A DNA stretch of 60,609 nucleotides from the NCBI GenBank assembly GCA_016927865.1, contig JAFGLU010000115.1, positions 1-60,609 on the forward strand. The letters run 5' to 3'. This document shows positions 1 through 7,277 of the stretch, piece after piece; the first letter of the stretch is position 1; each line of letters begins with the position of its first letter. The translations under genes were made by a program, and so were the position numbers. The DNA is from Anaerolineaceae bacterium (lineage in GTDB: Bacteria; Chloroflexota; Anaerolineae; Anaerolineales; Anaerolineaceae). The notes under the pieces are model-generated. The model searched no databases. It was not told the DNA's origin and worked only from the letters and a program-made list of their open reading frames with translations.

Positions 1-1
1 A

Positions 2-214
2 CGAGCCTGGGAAGAATTGGAACATGCCGGCCTGATTTACACCATGGCCGGCAAAGGTTGTTTCGTCTCTTCTCTGCAGCCAAACGCACTGGAAGCCAAG
101 CGCAGCCAGCTGGCCGGTGAAAAACTCGCAAAAGACATGGAGTATTACAAAAACCTGGGCTTTTCTCTCGAAGAGATCATTGCCATGCTCAAGAAAAATT
201 ATGATAAAGGTTGA
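2..214 (+). CDS. GntR-family transcriptional regulator, C-terminal part (5' end outside window)
   Basis: The reading frame is open to the left window edge and ends at a TGA. The first visible residues, RAWEELEHAGLIYTMAGKG, match the end of the GntR winged helix (YEELEREGLIYTxxGKGTFV in the family), followed by a short helical tail of about 45 residues. That tail length fits the small YhcF-like GntR proteins, which have no effector domain and are often paired with ABC transporters. The N-terminal recognition helix and any partner genes lie outside the window. A long hairpin element begins 7 nt after the stop codon. Confidence 0.8.
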   Translation, partial: RAWEELEHAGLIYTMAGKGCFVSSLQPNALEAKRSQLAGEKLAKDMEYYKNLGFSLEEIIAMLKKNYDKG

Positions 215-220
215 TTTTTT

Positions 221-332
221 GTAACTACTCAGCCAGAGGTGGAAGAGGCCCGAATTTGAGGTGTGTGTTGGGTGCGAAGCACCCAACACACACCTCAAAT
301 TCGGGAACTTTCCTCACCATCTGAGCAGTTAC
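221..332 (+). repeat. GCGAAGC hairpin element, subfamily I, copy A
   Basis: A 112-nt imperfect palindrome with ends GTAACTACTCAG and CTGAGCAGTTAC. The core (249-305) is a perfect 27-bp stem with a 3-nt GAA loop, apex GCGAAGC. It lies between the convergent GntR and higA genes. The same design recurs near 11.1, 42.2, 49.4 and 57.4 kb with different stem sequences whose arms stay complementary. Confidence 0.93.
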
Positions 333-377
333 CAAATTATTAGTATTTACCGCGCGCCGACAAGCACGGGCCGGAAC

Positions 378-791
378 TTATACCCGTACACGCGACTCGG
401 TCCGCGGCTTGACTATAGACGTTGCTTTGTAATCATGTTTTCCAACTAAAAGATCCGCGGGGATACCGAGGCCAGCATGCAATCGTTGAATCATCAGAAG
501 AGAGAGCCCACGTTTGCGGTTGAGCACTTCTGAAACGCGCTCTTTGCTACCCAGGTAGGCGATCAAATCGGAGCGGCTCAGCCCGCGGCTTTCCATGTAA
601 TACTCCAAAACCTGTACCGGGTCATCCGGCTCAGGGATCGGAAAGTTTTTTGCCTCATATGCCTCAACCAGGGTCACAAGCACATCCATCCGATCGCCTT
701 CGGGTGTATCCGGCTGAGATTCAAATAGTGCCGCGATTTCTTTCAATGCCGCTTGGTAATCGGCTTCGCTGCGAATCGGTTTAATTTCCAT
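378..791 (-). CDS. higA: HigA-type antitoxin, XRE-family HTH protein
   Basis: 137 residues. The N-terminal half is an acidic linker (LVTLVEAYEAKNFPIPEPDDPVQ is the usual HigA signature region), followed by an HTH_3 helix-turn-helix around residues 60-120 (LEYYMESRGLSRSDLIAYLG, then SKERVSEVLNRKRGLSL). It starts 12 nt downstream of the toxin gene, the toxin-first order typical of higBA. Family knowledge: the antitoxin binds HigB and also represses its own promoter; a palindrome at 1117-1133 upstream of higB is the likely operator. It could be confused with MqsA-like antitoxins, but the lack of an N-terminal zinc domain favours HigA. Confidence 0.88.
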   Translation of the reverse strand: MEIKPIRSEADYQAALKEIAALFESQPDTPEGDRMDVLVTLVEAYEAKNFPIPEPDDPVQVLEYYMESRGLSRSDLIAYLGSKERVSEVLNRKRGLSLLMIQRLHAGLGIPADLLVGKHDYKATSIVKPRTESRVRV

Positions 792-803
792 TTTCCACGC
801 TCC

Positions 804-1097
804 TCATATTGTGGTCACATCGACTCGATCATACTCTTCATGCGTTCCGACAAATCGGATGTAGACCACACCATGTCGATAAATAACCACCACCACTAAC
901 CGATAATGATTCCCCTTGATATTGAACACAACCCTGTTATTCGCTACACAACTGGCGTTCTGATAGGCCGTTTTGATATCAGCTGGCGTGTTCCAGGTTG
1001 CCCGCTCCACATCATGAAACCAGGTTTGTAAAGGAGCACTTGCATCTGGGTGTTTCTCCCAGAATTCGCGAAGAATACGTCTGCTGATGATCCTCAT
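804..1097 (-). CDS. higB: HigB-type mRNA interferase toxin
   Basis: 97 residues, the normal length for the HigB_toxin family of the RelE/ParE superfamily. Recognised from the pattern MRIISRRILREFWEKHPDA at the start, the central W-x-TPADIKxxYxNAS segment, and the C-terminal RVVFNIKGNHYRLVV ... VYIRFVGTHEEYDR block, which contains the basic and His residues typical of ribosome-dependent mRNA cleavage. It precedes higA in the same transcript. The ATG lies exactly 6 nt after a TATAAT box and has no Shine-Dalgarno sequence, so the mRNA is probably leaderless. Confidence 0.9.
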   Translation of the reverse strand: MRIISRRILREFWEKHPDASAPLQTWFHDVERATWNTPADIKTAYQNASCVANNRVVFNIKGNHYRLVVVVIYRHGVVYIRFVGTHEEYDRVDVTTI

Positions 1098-1103
1098 GGG
1101 AAG

Positions 1104-1133
1104 ATTATATCACGAAGTTACCATTTTGGTAAC
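1104..1133 (-). promoter_or_regulatory. higBA promoter with overlapping palindromic operator
   Basis: Reading the minus strand: TTACCA (1132-1127), 17-nt spacer, TATAAT (1109-1104), then 6 nt to the higB ATG. A 17-bp perfect dyad GTTACC-N5-GGTAAC (1117-1133) covers the -35 box and half of the spacer. This is a natural position for repression by HigA or the HigBA complex (inference). Confidence 0.7.
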
Positions 1134-1181
1134 TATTCCGCAATAATTCAAACCTTTTCAAGGGATTAAAAAAGTGGCATT

Positions 1182-1208
1182 TTGCTTGTCCCAACTTACA
1201 TGTAAAAT
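1182..1208 (+). promoter_or_regulatory. Leaderless promoter of the primase-helicase gene
   Basis: TAAAAT at 1203-1208 is followed by 6 nt and then the ATG at 1215. A weak -35-like TTGCTT lies at 1182-1187 (15-nt spacer). There is no ribosome-binding site before the ATG, so transcription from this box would begin at or next to the start codon. Confidence 0.5.
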
Positions 1209-1214
1209 TAAAGC

Positions 1215-3671
1215 ATGGTAAATAGCTCCGAACTTAATCACAGAATATCCGAGATAGAAGCTGAATTGTCCTCCTTGGATTTTCGGCGCAGTCAATTGAT
1301 CAAAGAATTAACTGAACTACGTCAGAAATCGCTCCAATACGGTGGTTCACCTTCTCAATTTTCACTAGGCTTGCAAAGTTTTACGGTTCACAACCAATCT
1401 TCACAAGAGAGTAAGATTCGGCTCTTTCGTTCCCTATTCCGAGGGCGAGATGATCTCTTTCCGCGCAGATTCGAAAACTCAAGAACAGGTAAATCCGGTT
1501 ATTCACCTGTTTGCCGTAACGAATGGGCCGCTGGAGTCTGCCAAAAGCCTAAGATTGCTTGCCAGGAGTGTAATTTCCGGGCGTTTGTCCCAGTCAGTGA
1601 CGAAATTATCCGGAACCACCTGCAGGGGAATGACCCTCAGGAATACGCTGCGAAAGATTTTACGATAGGCGTCTACCCTCTATTGTCTGATGAAACATGT
1701 TGGTTTTTGGCGGTTGATTTCGACAAATCAGCCTGGGCAGAAGATGCCCGAGCATTTCTTGAGACTTGCACCATCTATCAAGTACCCGCATCGCTCGAAC
1801 GATCACGATCCGGAAATGGCGGGCACGTTTGGATATTTTTTGAAACTCCTATTCCAGCAACAATAGCCAGGAGGCTCGGGACTTTTCTGCTAACCAAAAC
1901 CATGAACCGACGACCTGAACTCGGCATGGATTCCTATGATCGTTTATTCCCCAGCCAAGATACGATGCCAAGGGGCGGTTTCGGCAATCTATTTGCTTTA
2001 CCTTTGCAGAAAAAGCCTCGCGAGCAAGGAAATAGTGTGTTTGTTGACCAAGAGCTAAATCCTTACTCGGATCAATGGGCATTTTTGTCGTCCATACACA
2101 AGATGACCAAGCCCGAAGTAGAGCTATTATTTGGCAACGATCCAGATGAAAGCGAAATAACTGGAGTTCGAGCAGTTGTATTGGATGAAGCTGAAAATGA
2201 GCCATGGAAACTGTCACCATCCCGTAAACAAAGAGAACCAGTAATATCAGGTCCTTTACCAGAAGCCATCTCTATTGTGATCAGCAATCAACTTTTTATC
2301 GAGAAAGAAAACCTCCCATCTCCCTTACGAAATCGCCTGATCCGGTTAGCTGCCTTTCAAAACCCAGAATTTTACAAAGCCCAGGCGATGCACCTTTCTA
2401 CATTTGGAAAGCCGAGGATCATCAGTTGTTGTGAGGAATTTCCAAAACACTTGGCTTTGCCCAGAGGGTGCCTGGATGATCTGTCCACGCTCTTGGATGA
2501 GTTAAAAATCCGGGCACAGATACAAGATGAACGTGTTGTCGGGCAACCTATCTCATTATCTTTTCAAGGGAATTTACGACCCGAGCAGCAGCTTGCCGCG
2601 GACCAGTTGATTCAGCATGATATCGGTGTGCTCTCGGCCTCAACCGCTTTTGGCAAAACGGTGATAGGTGCCTGGATAATTGCTGAAAGGAAAATCAACA
2701 CCCTTGTAATCGTCCACCGCCGGCAGTTAATGGACCAATGGGTTGGAAGCCTGCAAACATTTTTAGGATTAACCAAAAAAGAAATCGGATTAATTGGTGG
2801 TGGGAAACAGAGACCGAATGGAATGATTGATGTGGCGATGATCCAAAGTCTGACGGACAAAGGCAAAGTCAATGATTTGGTCGGCAACTATGGTCAGGTT
2901 ATTGTTGATGAATGTCACCATATCTCGGCGACTAGTTTCGAACAAGTGATCCGGCAGGCAAAAGCCAGGTTCGTTATTGGATTATCTGCTACCGTCACCC
3001 GACAAGATGGCCACCACCCCATTATCTTCATGCAATGTGGCCCCATCCGATATCGTGTGGATGATCGCCAGCAAGCCGCTGCGCGTTTGTTTAACCATAC
3101 AGTAATTGTTCGCAGAACAAACTTTGTGCTGCCACGTCGAATGGAAAACACCCCGGAGCCGGGCATTCAAGAAATCTATGCGATGCTCACAACAGACATG
3201 CTACGAAATCAAATGATTGTTAATGACATCTTGGAGGCAATACACGCCGGCCGGTCTCCAGTGTTGCTTACTGAACGCCGGGAACACCTCACTTACTTTG
3301 CTGATGCTCTTAACGGTAAAATCAAGAATATAATCCTTTTGGCCGGTGGCCTGGGACAAAAACAGCGGAATGCGCTCATGGAGCAATTGAAGAACATTCC
3401 AGATGACGACGAACGCTTAATTATTGCTACGGGACGTTATTTGGGTGAAGGGTTTGATGACGCTCGCCTTGACACATTATTTTTGGCCTTACCAGTAGCC
3501 TGGAGAGGAACAATTGCTCAATATGCGGGTCGGCTACATCGCAATTACGAGCGCAAAAAAGAGGTGATCATCTACGACTACGTAGATGATCAGGTACCCG
3601 TGCTCGCAGGGTTATTTGGGAAACGAAAGAAGGGTTATAAAGCAATTGGGTATGCGCTGACCTTGCCGTGA
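1215..3671 (+). CDS. Archaeo-eukaryotic primase domain fused to SF2 helicase (TOTE conflict-system type)
   Basis: 818 residues. Residues 1-45 form a coiled coil. A zinc-binding cluster follows at Cys100, Cys109, Cys116 and Cys119. The primase module (about 130-290) shows the paired acidic motif AVDFDKSAW (Asp168, Asp170), the SGNGGHVWIFFE strand with His204, and DRLFPSQDTMPRGGFGNLFALP, all typical of the AEP domain described for TOTE conflict systems. The C-terminal half is a superfamily 2 helicase: Walker A-like STAFGKT (474-481), HRRQLMDQW, DECHH (565-569), LSATVTRQDG (593-602), and motif VI-like YAGRLHR. Family knowledge places such fusions in mobile or defence loci. The role here (nucleic-acid sensing, priming, or element replication) is inference. 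The gene follows the HigBA pair and is more AT-rich than the rest of the window. Confidence 0.88.
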   Translation: MVNSSELNHRISEIEAELSSLDFRRSQLIKELTELRQKSLQYGGSPSQFSLGLQSFTVHNQSSQESKIRLFRSLFRGRDDLFPRRFENSRTGKSGYSPVCRNEWAAGVCQKPKIACQECNFRAFVPVSDEIIRNHLQGNDPQEYAAKDFTIGVYPLLSDETCWFLAVDFDKSAWAEDARAFLETCTIYQVPASLERSRSGNGGHVWIFFETPIPATIARRLGTFLLTKTMNRRPELGMDSYDRLFPSQDTMPRGGFGNLFALPLQKKPREQGNSVFVDQELNPYSDQWAFLSSIHKMTKPEVELLFGNDPDESEITGVRAVVLDEAENEPWKLSPSRKQREPVISGPLPEAISIVISNQLFIEKENLPSPLRNRLIRLAAFQNPEFYKAQAMHLSTFGKPRIISCCEEFPKHLALPRGCLDDLSTLLDELKIRAQIQDERVVGQPISLSFQGNLRPEQQLAADQLIQHDIGVLSASTAFGKTVIGAWIIAERKINTLVIVHRRQLMDQWVGSLQTFLGLTKKEIGLIGGGKQRPNGMIDVAMIQSLTDKGKVNDLVGNYGQVIVDECHHISATSFEQVIRQAKARFVIGLSATVTRQDGHHPIIFMQCGPIRYRVDDRQQAAARLFNHTVIVRRTNFVLPRRMENTPEPGIQEIYAMLTTDMLRNQMIVNDILEAIHAGRSPVLLTERREHLTYFADALNGKIKNIILLAGGLGQKQRNALMEQLKNIPDDDERLIIATGRYLGEGFDDARLDTLFLALPVAWRGTIAQYAGRLHRNYERKKEVIIYDYVDDQVPVLAGLFGKRKKGYKAIGYALTLP

Positions 3672-3945
3672 GAAAAGTGGATAATCTTACAGATGATTCC
3701 ACTGAAAATCCTCAAATTCAAGAACGGATACGGGATTCCCACTTGGGCAGGTTTTTCGGCGTTTTCAGGACAATCAGCGAACAATTTTTGTTATAGTTGA
3801 TAATGACACCACTTTTGCACAGAGCTTTTGGTAAAACGAACTTTTTTCAGTGGACTCATTCACTCTTGTAAGAAACCGGTCGATTGATTTGGAACGAAGC
3901 AGAAAATTTACTAGATATAATCAAACAGATCTAAAGAACCAAACT

Positions 3946-4437
3946 ATGCCTTACGAACCATTTTATGAGCGCTTCAAAGAAATTGCCATGAGAGAAACGC
4001 GCAGTATCACCATTCGTAACAACCCCGATCTGCCCGATGATGAATACGGTTTTCTCGAACTGTACTGTAATGACGAAAACTGTGATTGCCAGAGAGTGTT
4101 TTTCAATGTCGTTTCCCGTAAACGCGGCAAAGATGTAGCGGTCATTGCTTATGGATGGGAAGACAGCGAATTTTACGCTCGCTGGTACCGGCGAAATGAT
4201 CCACAACTTATTCAAGAAATGCAAGGGCCTATCCTAAATCCCACCAGTCAGCAATCCGAATTAGCGCCCGCGCTGCTGAGGCTTGTTTGCGATACCTTAC
4301 TGAAAGATCCAGCATATATCGAACGGCTTAAACGCCATTACCGGATGTTTAAAGAAAAAGTGGATCCAAAACATTTCAAAGCTCCGGGCGTATCAAGACA
4401 ACAGAACGTCCGGGCTGGCAAAAGTAGAAAGAGGTGA
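3946..4437 (+). CDS. Uncharacterised small protein with CxxxxCxC motif
   Basis: 163 residues if started at the ATG before PYEPFYERF; an upstream in-frame GTG at 3850 would add 32 residues that look like non-coding leader. No ribosome-binding site is clear at either start. The protein has a conserved-looking strand LELYCNDENCDCQRVFFNVV (Cys pattern C-x4-C-x-C), then aromatic-rich YGWEDSEFYARWY, and a basic C-terminus. The stop is 1 nt before the next start, so it is translationally coupled to the pRiA4b-like gene. I do not recognise a named family; the Cys motif suggests metal binding or a structural zinc (inference). Confidence 0.7.
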   Translation: MPYEPFYERFKEIAMRETRSITIRNNPDLPDDEYGFLELYCNDENCDCQRVFFNVVSRKRGKDVAVIAYGWEDSEFYARWYRRNDPQLIQEMQGPILNPTSQQSELAPALLRLVCDTLLKDPAYIERLKRHYRMFKEKVDPKHFKAPGVSRQQNVRAGKSRKR

Positions 4438-4438
4438 C

Positions 4439-5878
4439 ATGAGACGCGAGGAAGGACCGACTTACGAAGAAGTAGTGCAGCAGATTTTGTCGGCGGCCGG
4501 AGGCCCGGTTGCAGTGGACAAACTGGTGGACGGAGTTCTGGCACTGAAAGCGACCGCCTCAAAAAATCCGCGCCAGTTGGTAAGAAACAAACTGCGCGAA
4601 TTTGAAGGTGGAGTGCTAATTTTTTTAGACACCGATCATGTGCTGGCTGTTCCTTTGGCATACAAAGGAGCACGATTTCGCATTCGATTGAATCAAGAAA
4701 TGATCAACCGGGAGGCCATCCTGGCGGACAAGTTTGATCATTTTCTCCCGCGGTTATTAGAAGTAGACAACATGATGCTAATGGATAGAGCTGGGGTCCC
4801 CATTCCATTCAAAATTAAGGTCACAACCCGCGAGGAAAAAAGCCCGATTTTTGGCGCATACACGATCGAAACAAGATGGATCGTGCTAAAGGAATGGTTC
4901 CGGCAGCAAAAAATGGGACCCAAGGATCATCTTCTGGTAACGATAGAGGATTGGGAAAAGGGTATCTTCCGCCTGGAGCGCGAGCCATTAGAAAAACAAC
5001 GATCAAAACAGATCAATGAGCGCAATCAGGTAGTGGCAGATATGCTCTACACCATGTTAGAAAACGCCAGGCATGAGTCCATTTATCTATTTAAAGCCCT
5101 TCCGACCCTATACGCCCAGCTACCCGACAAAGCTGGCTGCCCGCCCGATCATTGGCATTTCATCCTAAGACATGATGAACGGATGAAGACGGATGGCTTT
5201 GATATCCGTTACGCAGAAAGTCACACCCTTTGGGATTCTCTCAACGCAAATATGTTTAGCAAAGAAATTTCACCGAAGGCGAAGCCTGAAATGAAACCTG
5301 TAAAGAGATCTCAAAAGGAGGTCTATCATTTTCGCGCTGCTTTCAAACACCGACCATCGACCTGGCGAGATATCGAAATCCCGGGAAACCAAACATTGCT
5401 CGACCTCGATAAGGTTTTGCGAAATGCCTTTAATCATGATACCTCTGATCACCTTTCCGGGTTCTGGAAATTGATCGCCCGCGGTAACGGGAAGCAGAAA
5501 CGTTATCGTGAAGTTGATATTGGGAGCATCAACCCATTCGAGGAGGGGGAGGCAGCCGGTTTTCAGGTTTCTAGTCTAGGTCTACAAATCGGAGATATGC
5601 TGAAGTATGTCTATGACTTTGGTGATTGGATCGAACATACCCTGACCTTAAGATCTATTAGCGACCCGCAACCGGACATTAAGTATCCGCGTGAAGTGGC
5701 ACGCAATAAACCGAAGCACAAGTACTGCACACGCTGCAAGGAACATGGCAAACAGACGGTTGCCACCTGGATTTGTATTACCTGCTCAGAGGAGCAGGGT
5801 CAGGAAGTGGTGCTGTGCGAAAAATGCATGGGGTTGGCAAAACACGAAGAACATTACAGTGTCGAGCTTGTGTATTGA
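4439..5878 (+). CDS. Plasmid pRiA4b ORF-3 family protein with N-terminal wHTH-like domain
   Basis: 479 residues. The C-terminal half (about 290-420) carries the pRiA4b ORF-3 signature: HFRAAFKHRPSTWRDIEIPG, the LxDLDKVLRNAFNHD helix and YDFGDWIEHTLTL. Residues 1-65 (TYEEVVQQILSAAGGPVAVD) resemble a winged-helix/HARE-HTH-like module. The final 55 residues hold a treble-clef-like cluster CTRC-x14-CITC-x11-CEKC with a trailing His pair. The biochemical role of the family is unknown; it is common on plasmids, transposons and defence-associated loci. GAGGTG precedes the ATG. It sits between the small CxC protein and the CXC-domain gene, and the three are probably one operon. Confidence 0.82.
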   Translation: MRREEGPTYEEVVQQILSAAGGPVAVDKLVDGVLALKATASKNPRQLVRNKLREFEGGVLIFLDTDHVLAVPLAYKGARFRIRLNQEMINREAILADKFDHFLPRLLEVDNMMLMDRAGVPIPFKIKVTTREEKSPIFGAYTIETRWIVLKEWFRQQKMGPKDHLLVTIEDWEKGIFRLEREPLEKQRSKQINERNQVVADMLYTMLENARHESIYLFKALPTLYAQLPDKAGCPPDHWHFILRHDERMKTDGFDIRYAESHTLWDSLNANMFSKEISPKAKPEMKPVKRSQKEVYHFRAAFKHRPSTWRDIEIPGNQTLLDLDKVLRNAFNHDTSDHLSGFWKLIARGNGKQKRYREVDIGSINPFEEGEAAGFQVSSLGLQIGDMLKYVYDFGDWIEHTLTLRSISDPQPDIKYPREVARNKPKHKYCTRCKEHGKQTVATWICITCSEEQGQEVVLCEKCMGLAKHEEHYSVELVY

Positions 5879-5915
5879 ATTGTTCGATGTAGCCGCGCCA
5901 GGGCTGAGGTGATCA

Positions 5916-6398
5916 ATGTACAAAGAGATTAAAAAAATCCACTGCAACTGCAAGACTCACTGCCAGAATCGGCGCTGTGCTTGTCTTAAAAACAATGAAC
6001 CTTGTGATGAACAGTGCGGATGCCACGGTTGCCAAAATCCACTCAACGATGTAGACGTTCAACATCTGTCCATTTGCGCTATCCAAAACATCACTATGGT
6101 AAAGGCATTGACAGAGGATGAGTTGAGCAAGAATTACCAACTGCCGTGCGAGCATGAAACCGTTCCGCTTCGCCTGCTGCTTGGCACCTACTCGTGTTCT
6201 CAGTGCCAAGAGCCCTACTGGTATTCGTTTTGCTGGGGAATGGTTGTGGAACAGCATCAAACCTGGCACTGCGAAATATGCAACCACTGCCGTGACTGGC
6301 GTGAATGGCATTGCACGCGTTGTAATCGCTGCACTTATGGAATCAGCTTGCCATGTGAAGGTTGTGGGGAATATCATTCTATCCACGGTTTCGAATAG
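5916..6398 (+). CDS. Cysteine-rich protein: N-terminal CXC (tesmin/TSO1-like) domain plus CTCHY-like zinc fingers
   Basis: 160 residues with 22 cysteines. Residues 10-41 have the spacing C-x-C-x3-C-x4-C-x-C-x6-C-x3-C-x-C-x2-C-x-N, which is the CXC domain of tesmin/TSO1, MSL2 and related eukaryotic DNA-binding proteins (nine Cys binding a three-zinc cluster). Residues 94-150 contain [22 protein letters not shown] and CEGC, resembling the CTCHY/zinc-ribbon fold of eukaryotic RING-associated proteins. GAGGTG lies 4 nt before the ATG. It ends the operon with the pRiA4b-like gene. DNA or protein binding is likely; any link to ubiquitin-like chemistry is not shown. A CXC domain in a bacterial operon is unusual. 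The CXC call is good, the CTCHY call tentative. Confidence 0.75.
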   Translation: MYKEIKKIHCNCKTHCQNRRCACLKNNEPCDEQCGCHGCQNPLNDVDVQHLSICAIQNITMVKALTEDELSKNYQLPCEHETVPLRLLLGTYSCSQCQEPYWYSFCWGMVVEQHQTWHCEICNHCRDWREWHCTRCNRCTYGISLPCEGCGEYHSIHGFE

Positions 6399-6578
6399 AG
6401 GGGGTCATCATCCCTGTATTGAATAATTCATTCAATGCTCATATAGCTTTGTCAGAATCCCTCCATGCATTTCTTTCAGAGCTACCCGGCAAACGGAAAC
6501 CGACCGCAAGAATAGCAATTCTCCACCTTCCCCAAATATCATGATCGGAGCACCTCCAGAACAGGGAGGTCAGAAAAA

Positions 6579-6614
6579 GCCACATGCCCTATGAAAATTC
6601 ATAAGGCATGTGGC
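6579..6614. terminator. Bidirectional hairpin terminator between convergent genes
   Basis: GCCACATGCC pairs with GGCATGTGGC (10 bp), and TATGAA/TTCATA pairing continues into the loop. AT-rich runs lie on both sides (AGAAAAA on the left, ATTATTATG on the right). It lies between the CXC gene and the DUF35 gene. The rest of the 6399-6693 gap shows no other gene. Confidence 0.65.
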
Positions 6615-6693
6615 ATTATTATGTATGGGAATGGAAGATGAGACTTAGCCCCCTATATATAGAGGGAAATTCATCTTTCCTAATCTTTACCCT

Positions 6694-7104
6694 CTATTTG
6701 GCTATACCAAGTCCCAGGGGTCGGAACTTATACCCGTACACAATCATCCCCTTCGCATCGCCGTCGTCGCGGATCTTGCGGGTGACCATCTCCACCGGCA
6801 TGCCGATCTCCACGGGCTGCTCGCCCAGGTCGGTCAGTTGCGCCGTTACCACGGGGCCTTCTTCCAGCTTGATTAAGGCCACGGTGTAGGGCAGGTTGTG
6901 CTCGTACCCGGCGGGGGCGTCACGCATGACGGTGTAGGAATACACCGTGCCGCGCCCGCTCAAATCATAGCGCGTCTTGGCCTCGCCGCCGCAGTTGGGG
7001 CATACGTCTCGCGGGGGGAAAATTTTCACCTCGCAGTGCGGGCAGATTTCACCAACCAAAGCGTAGCGCTGTTTCTTCAATCTCCAATGGCGAGGAACTT
7101 CCAT
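6694..7104 (-). CDS. DUF35 zinc-ribbon/OB-fold protein (HMG-CoA synthase/thiolase partner type)
   Basis: 136 residues from the ATG with AAGGAG 8 nt upstream; a longer upstream frame lacks a good start. Zinc ribbon: Cys21, Cys24, Cys35 and Cys38 (ICPHC ... VCPNC) followed by an OB-fold with GRGTVYSYTVMRDAPAGYEHNLPY. In archaea the DUF35 protein bridges acetoacetyl-CoA thiolase and HMG-CoA synthase and channels the intermediate. Here the HMG-CoA synthase and thiolase-like genes are on the same strand about 5-7 kb upstream, separated by the ECF and SAM-hydrolase genes. The partner assignment is inferred from family and from those being the only matching enzymes seen. Confidence 0.85.
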   Translation of the reverse strand: MEVPRHWRLKKQRYALVGEICPHCEVKIFPPRDVCPNCGGEAKTRYDLSGRGTVYSYTVMRDAPAGYEHNLPYTVALIKLEEGPVVTAQLTDLGEQPVEIGMPVEMVTRKIRDDGDAKGMIVYGYKFRPLGLGIAK

Positions 7105-7208
7105 CTGTAAACTCCTTAGTAATAAGCCGCCCATCCGGGCTGCCGAAAATTGCTTGCTCAACCAAAGCAAGCTAAATTTAACCGTTCAAGACTCTCAAAC
7201 ACTATCAG

Positions 7209-7237
7209 AACGCGCGCAAAACCCGTTTGCGCGCGTT
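7209..7237 (-). terminator. GC-rich hairpin downstream of the SAM hydrolase gene
   Basis: AACGCGCGCAAA pairs perfectly with TTTGCGCGCGTT over 12 bp around a 5-nt loop. It lies between the SAM hydrolase stop and the DUF35 start. There is no strong T tract on the minus strand, so it may attenuate or protect transcripts rather than fully terminate. Confidence 0.45.
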
Positions 7238-7277
7238 GAAAACCTCTCAAATCCTGTCAAATTTCTACCTGGCTCGG

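Noticed and set aside
221..332. Interpretation of the GCGAAGC elements as CRISPR or as plain Rho-independent terminators
   Set aside because: They are dispersed singly with no spacer array, lack T tracts, and some lie between divergent genes.
3850..3945. GTG-initiated N-terminal extension of the small CxC protein
   Set aside because: The added 32 residues look random and there is no ribosome-binding site before the GTG; the internal ATG gives the compact protein.
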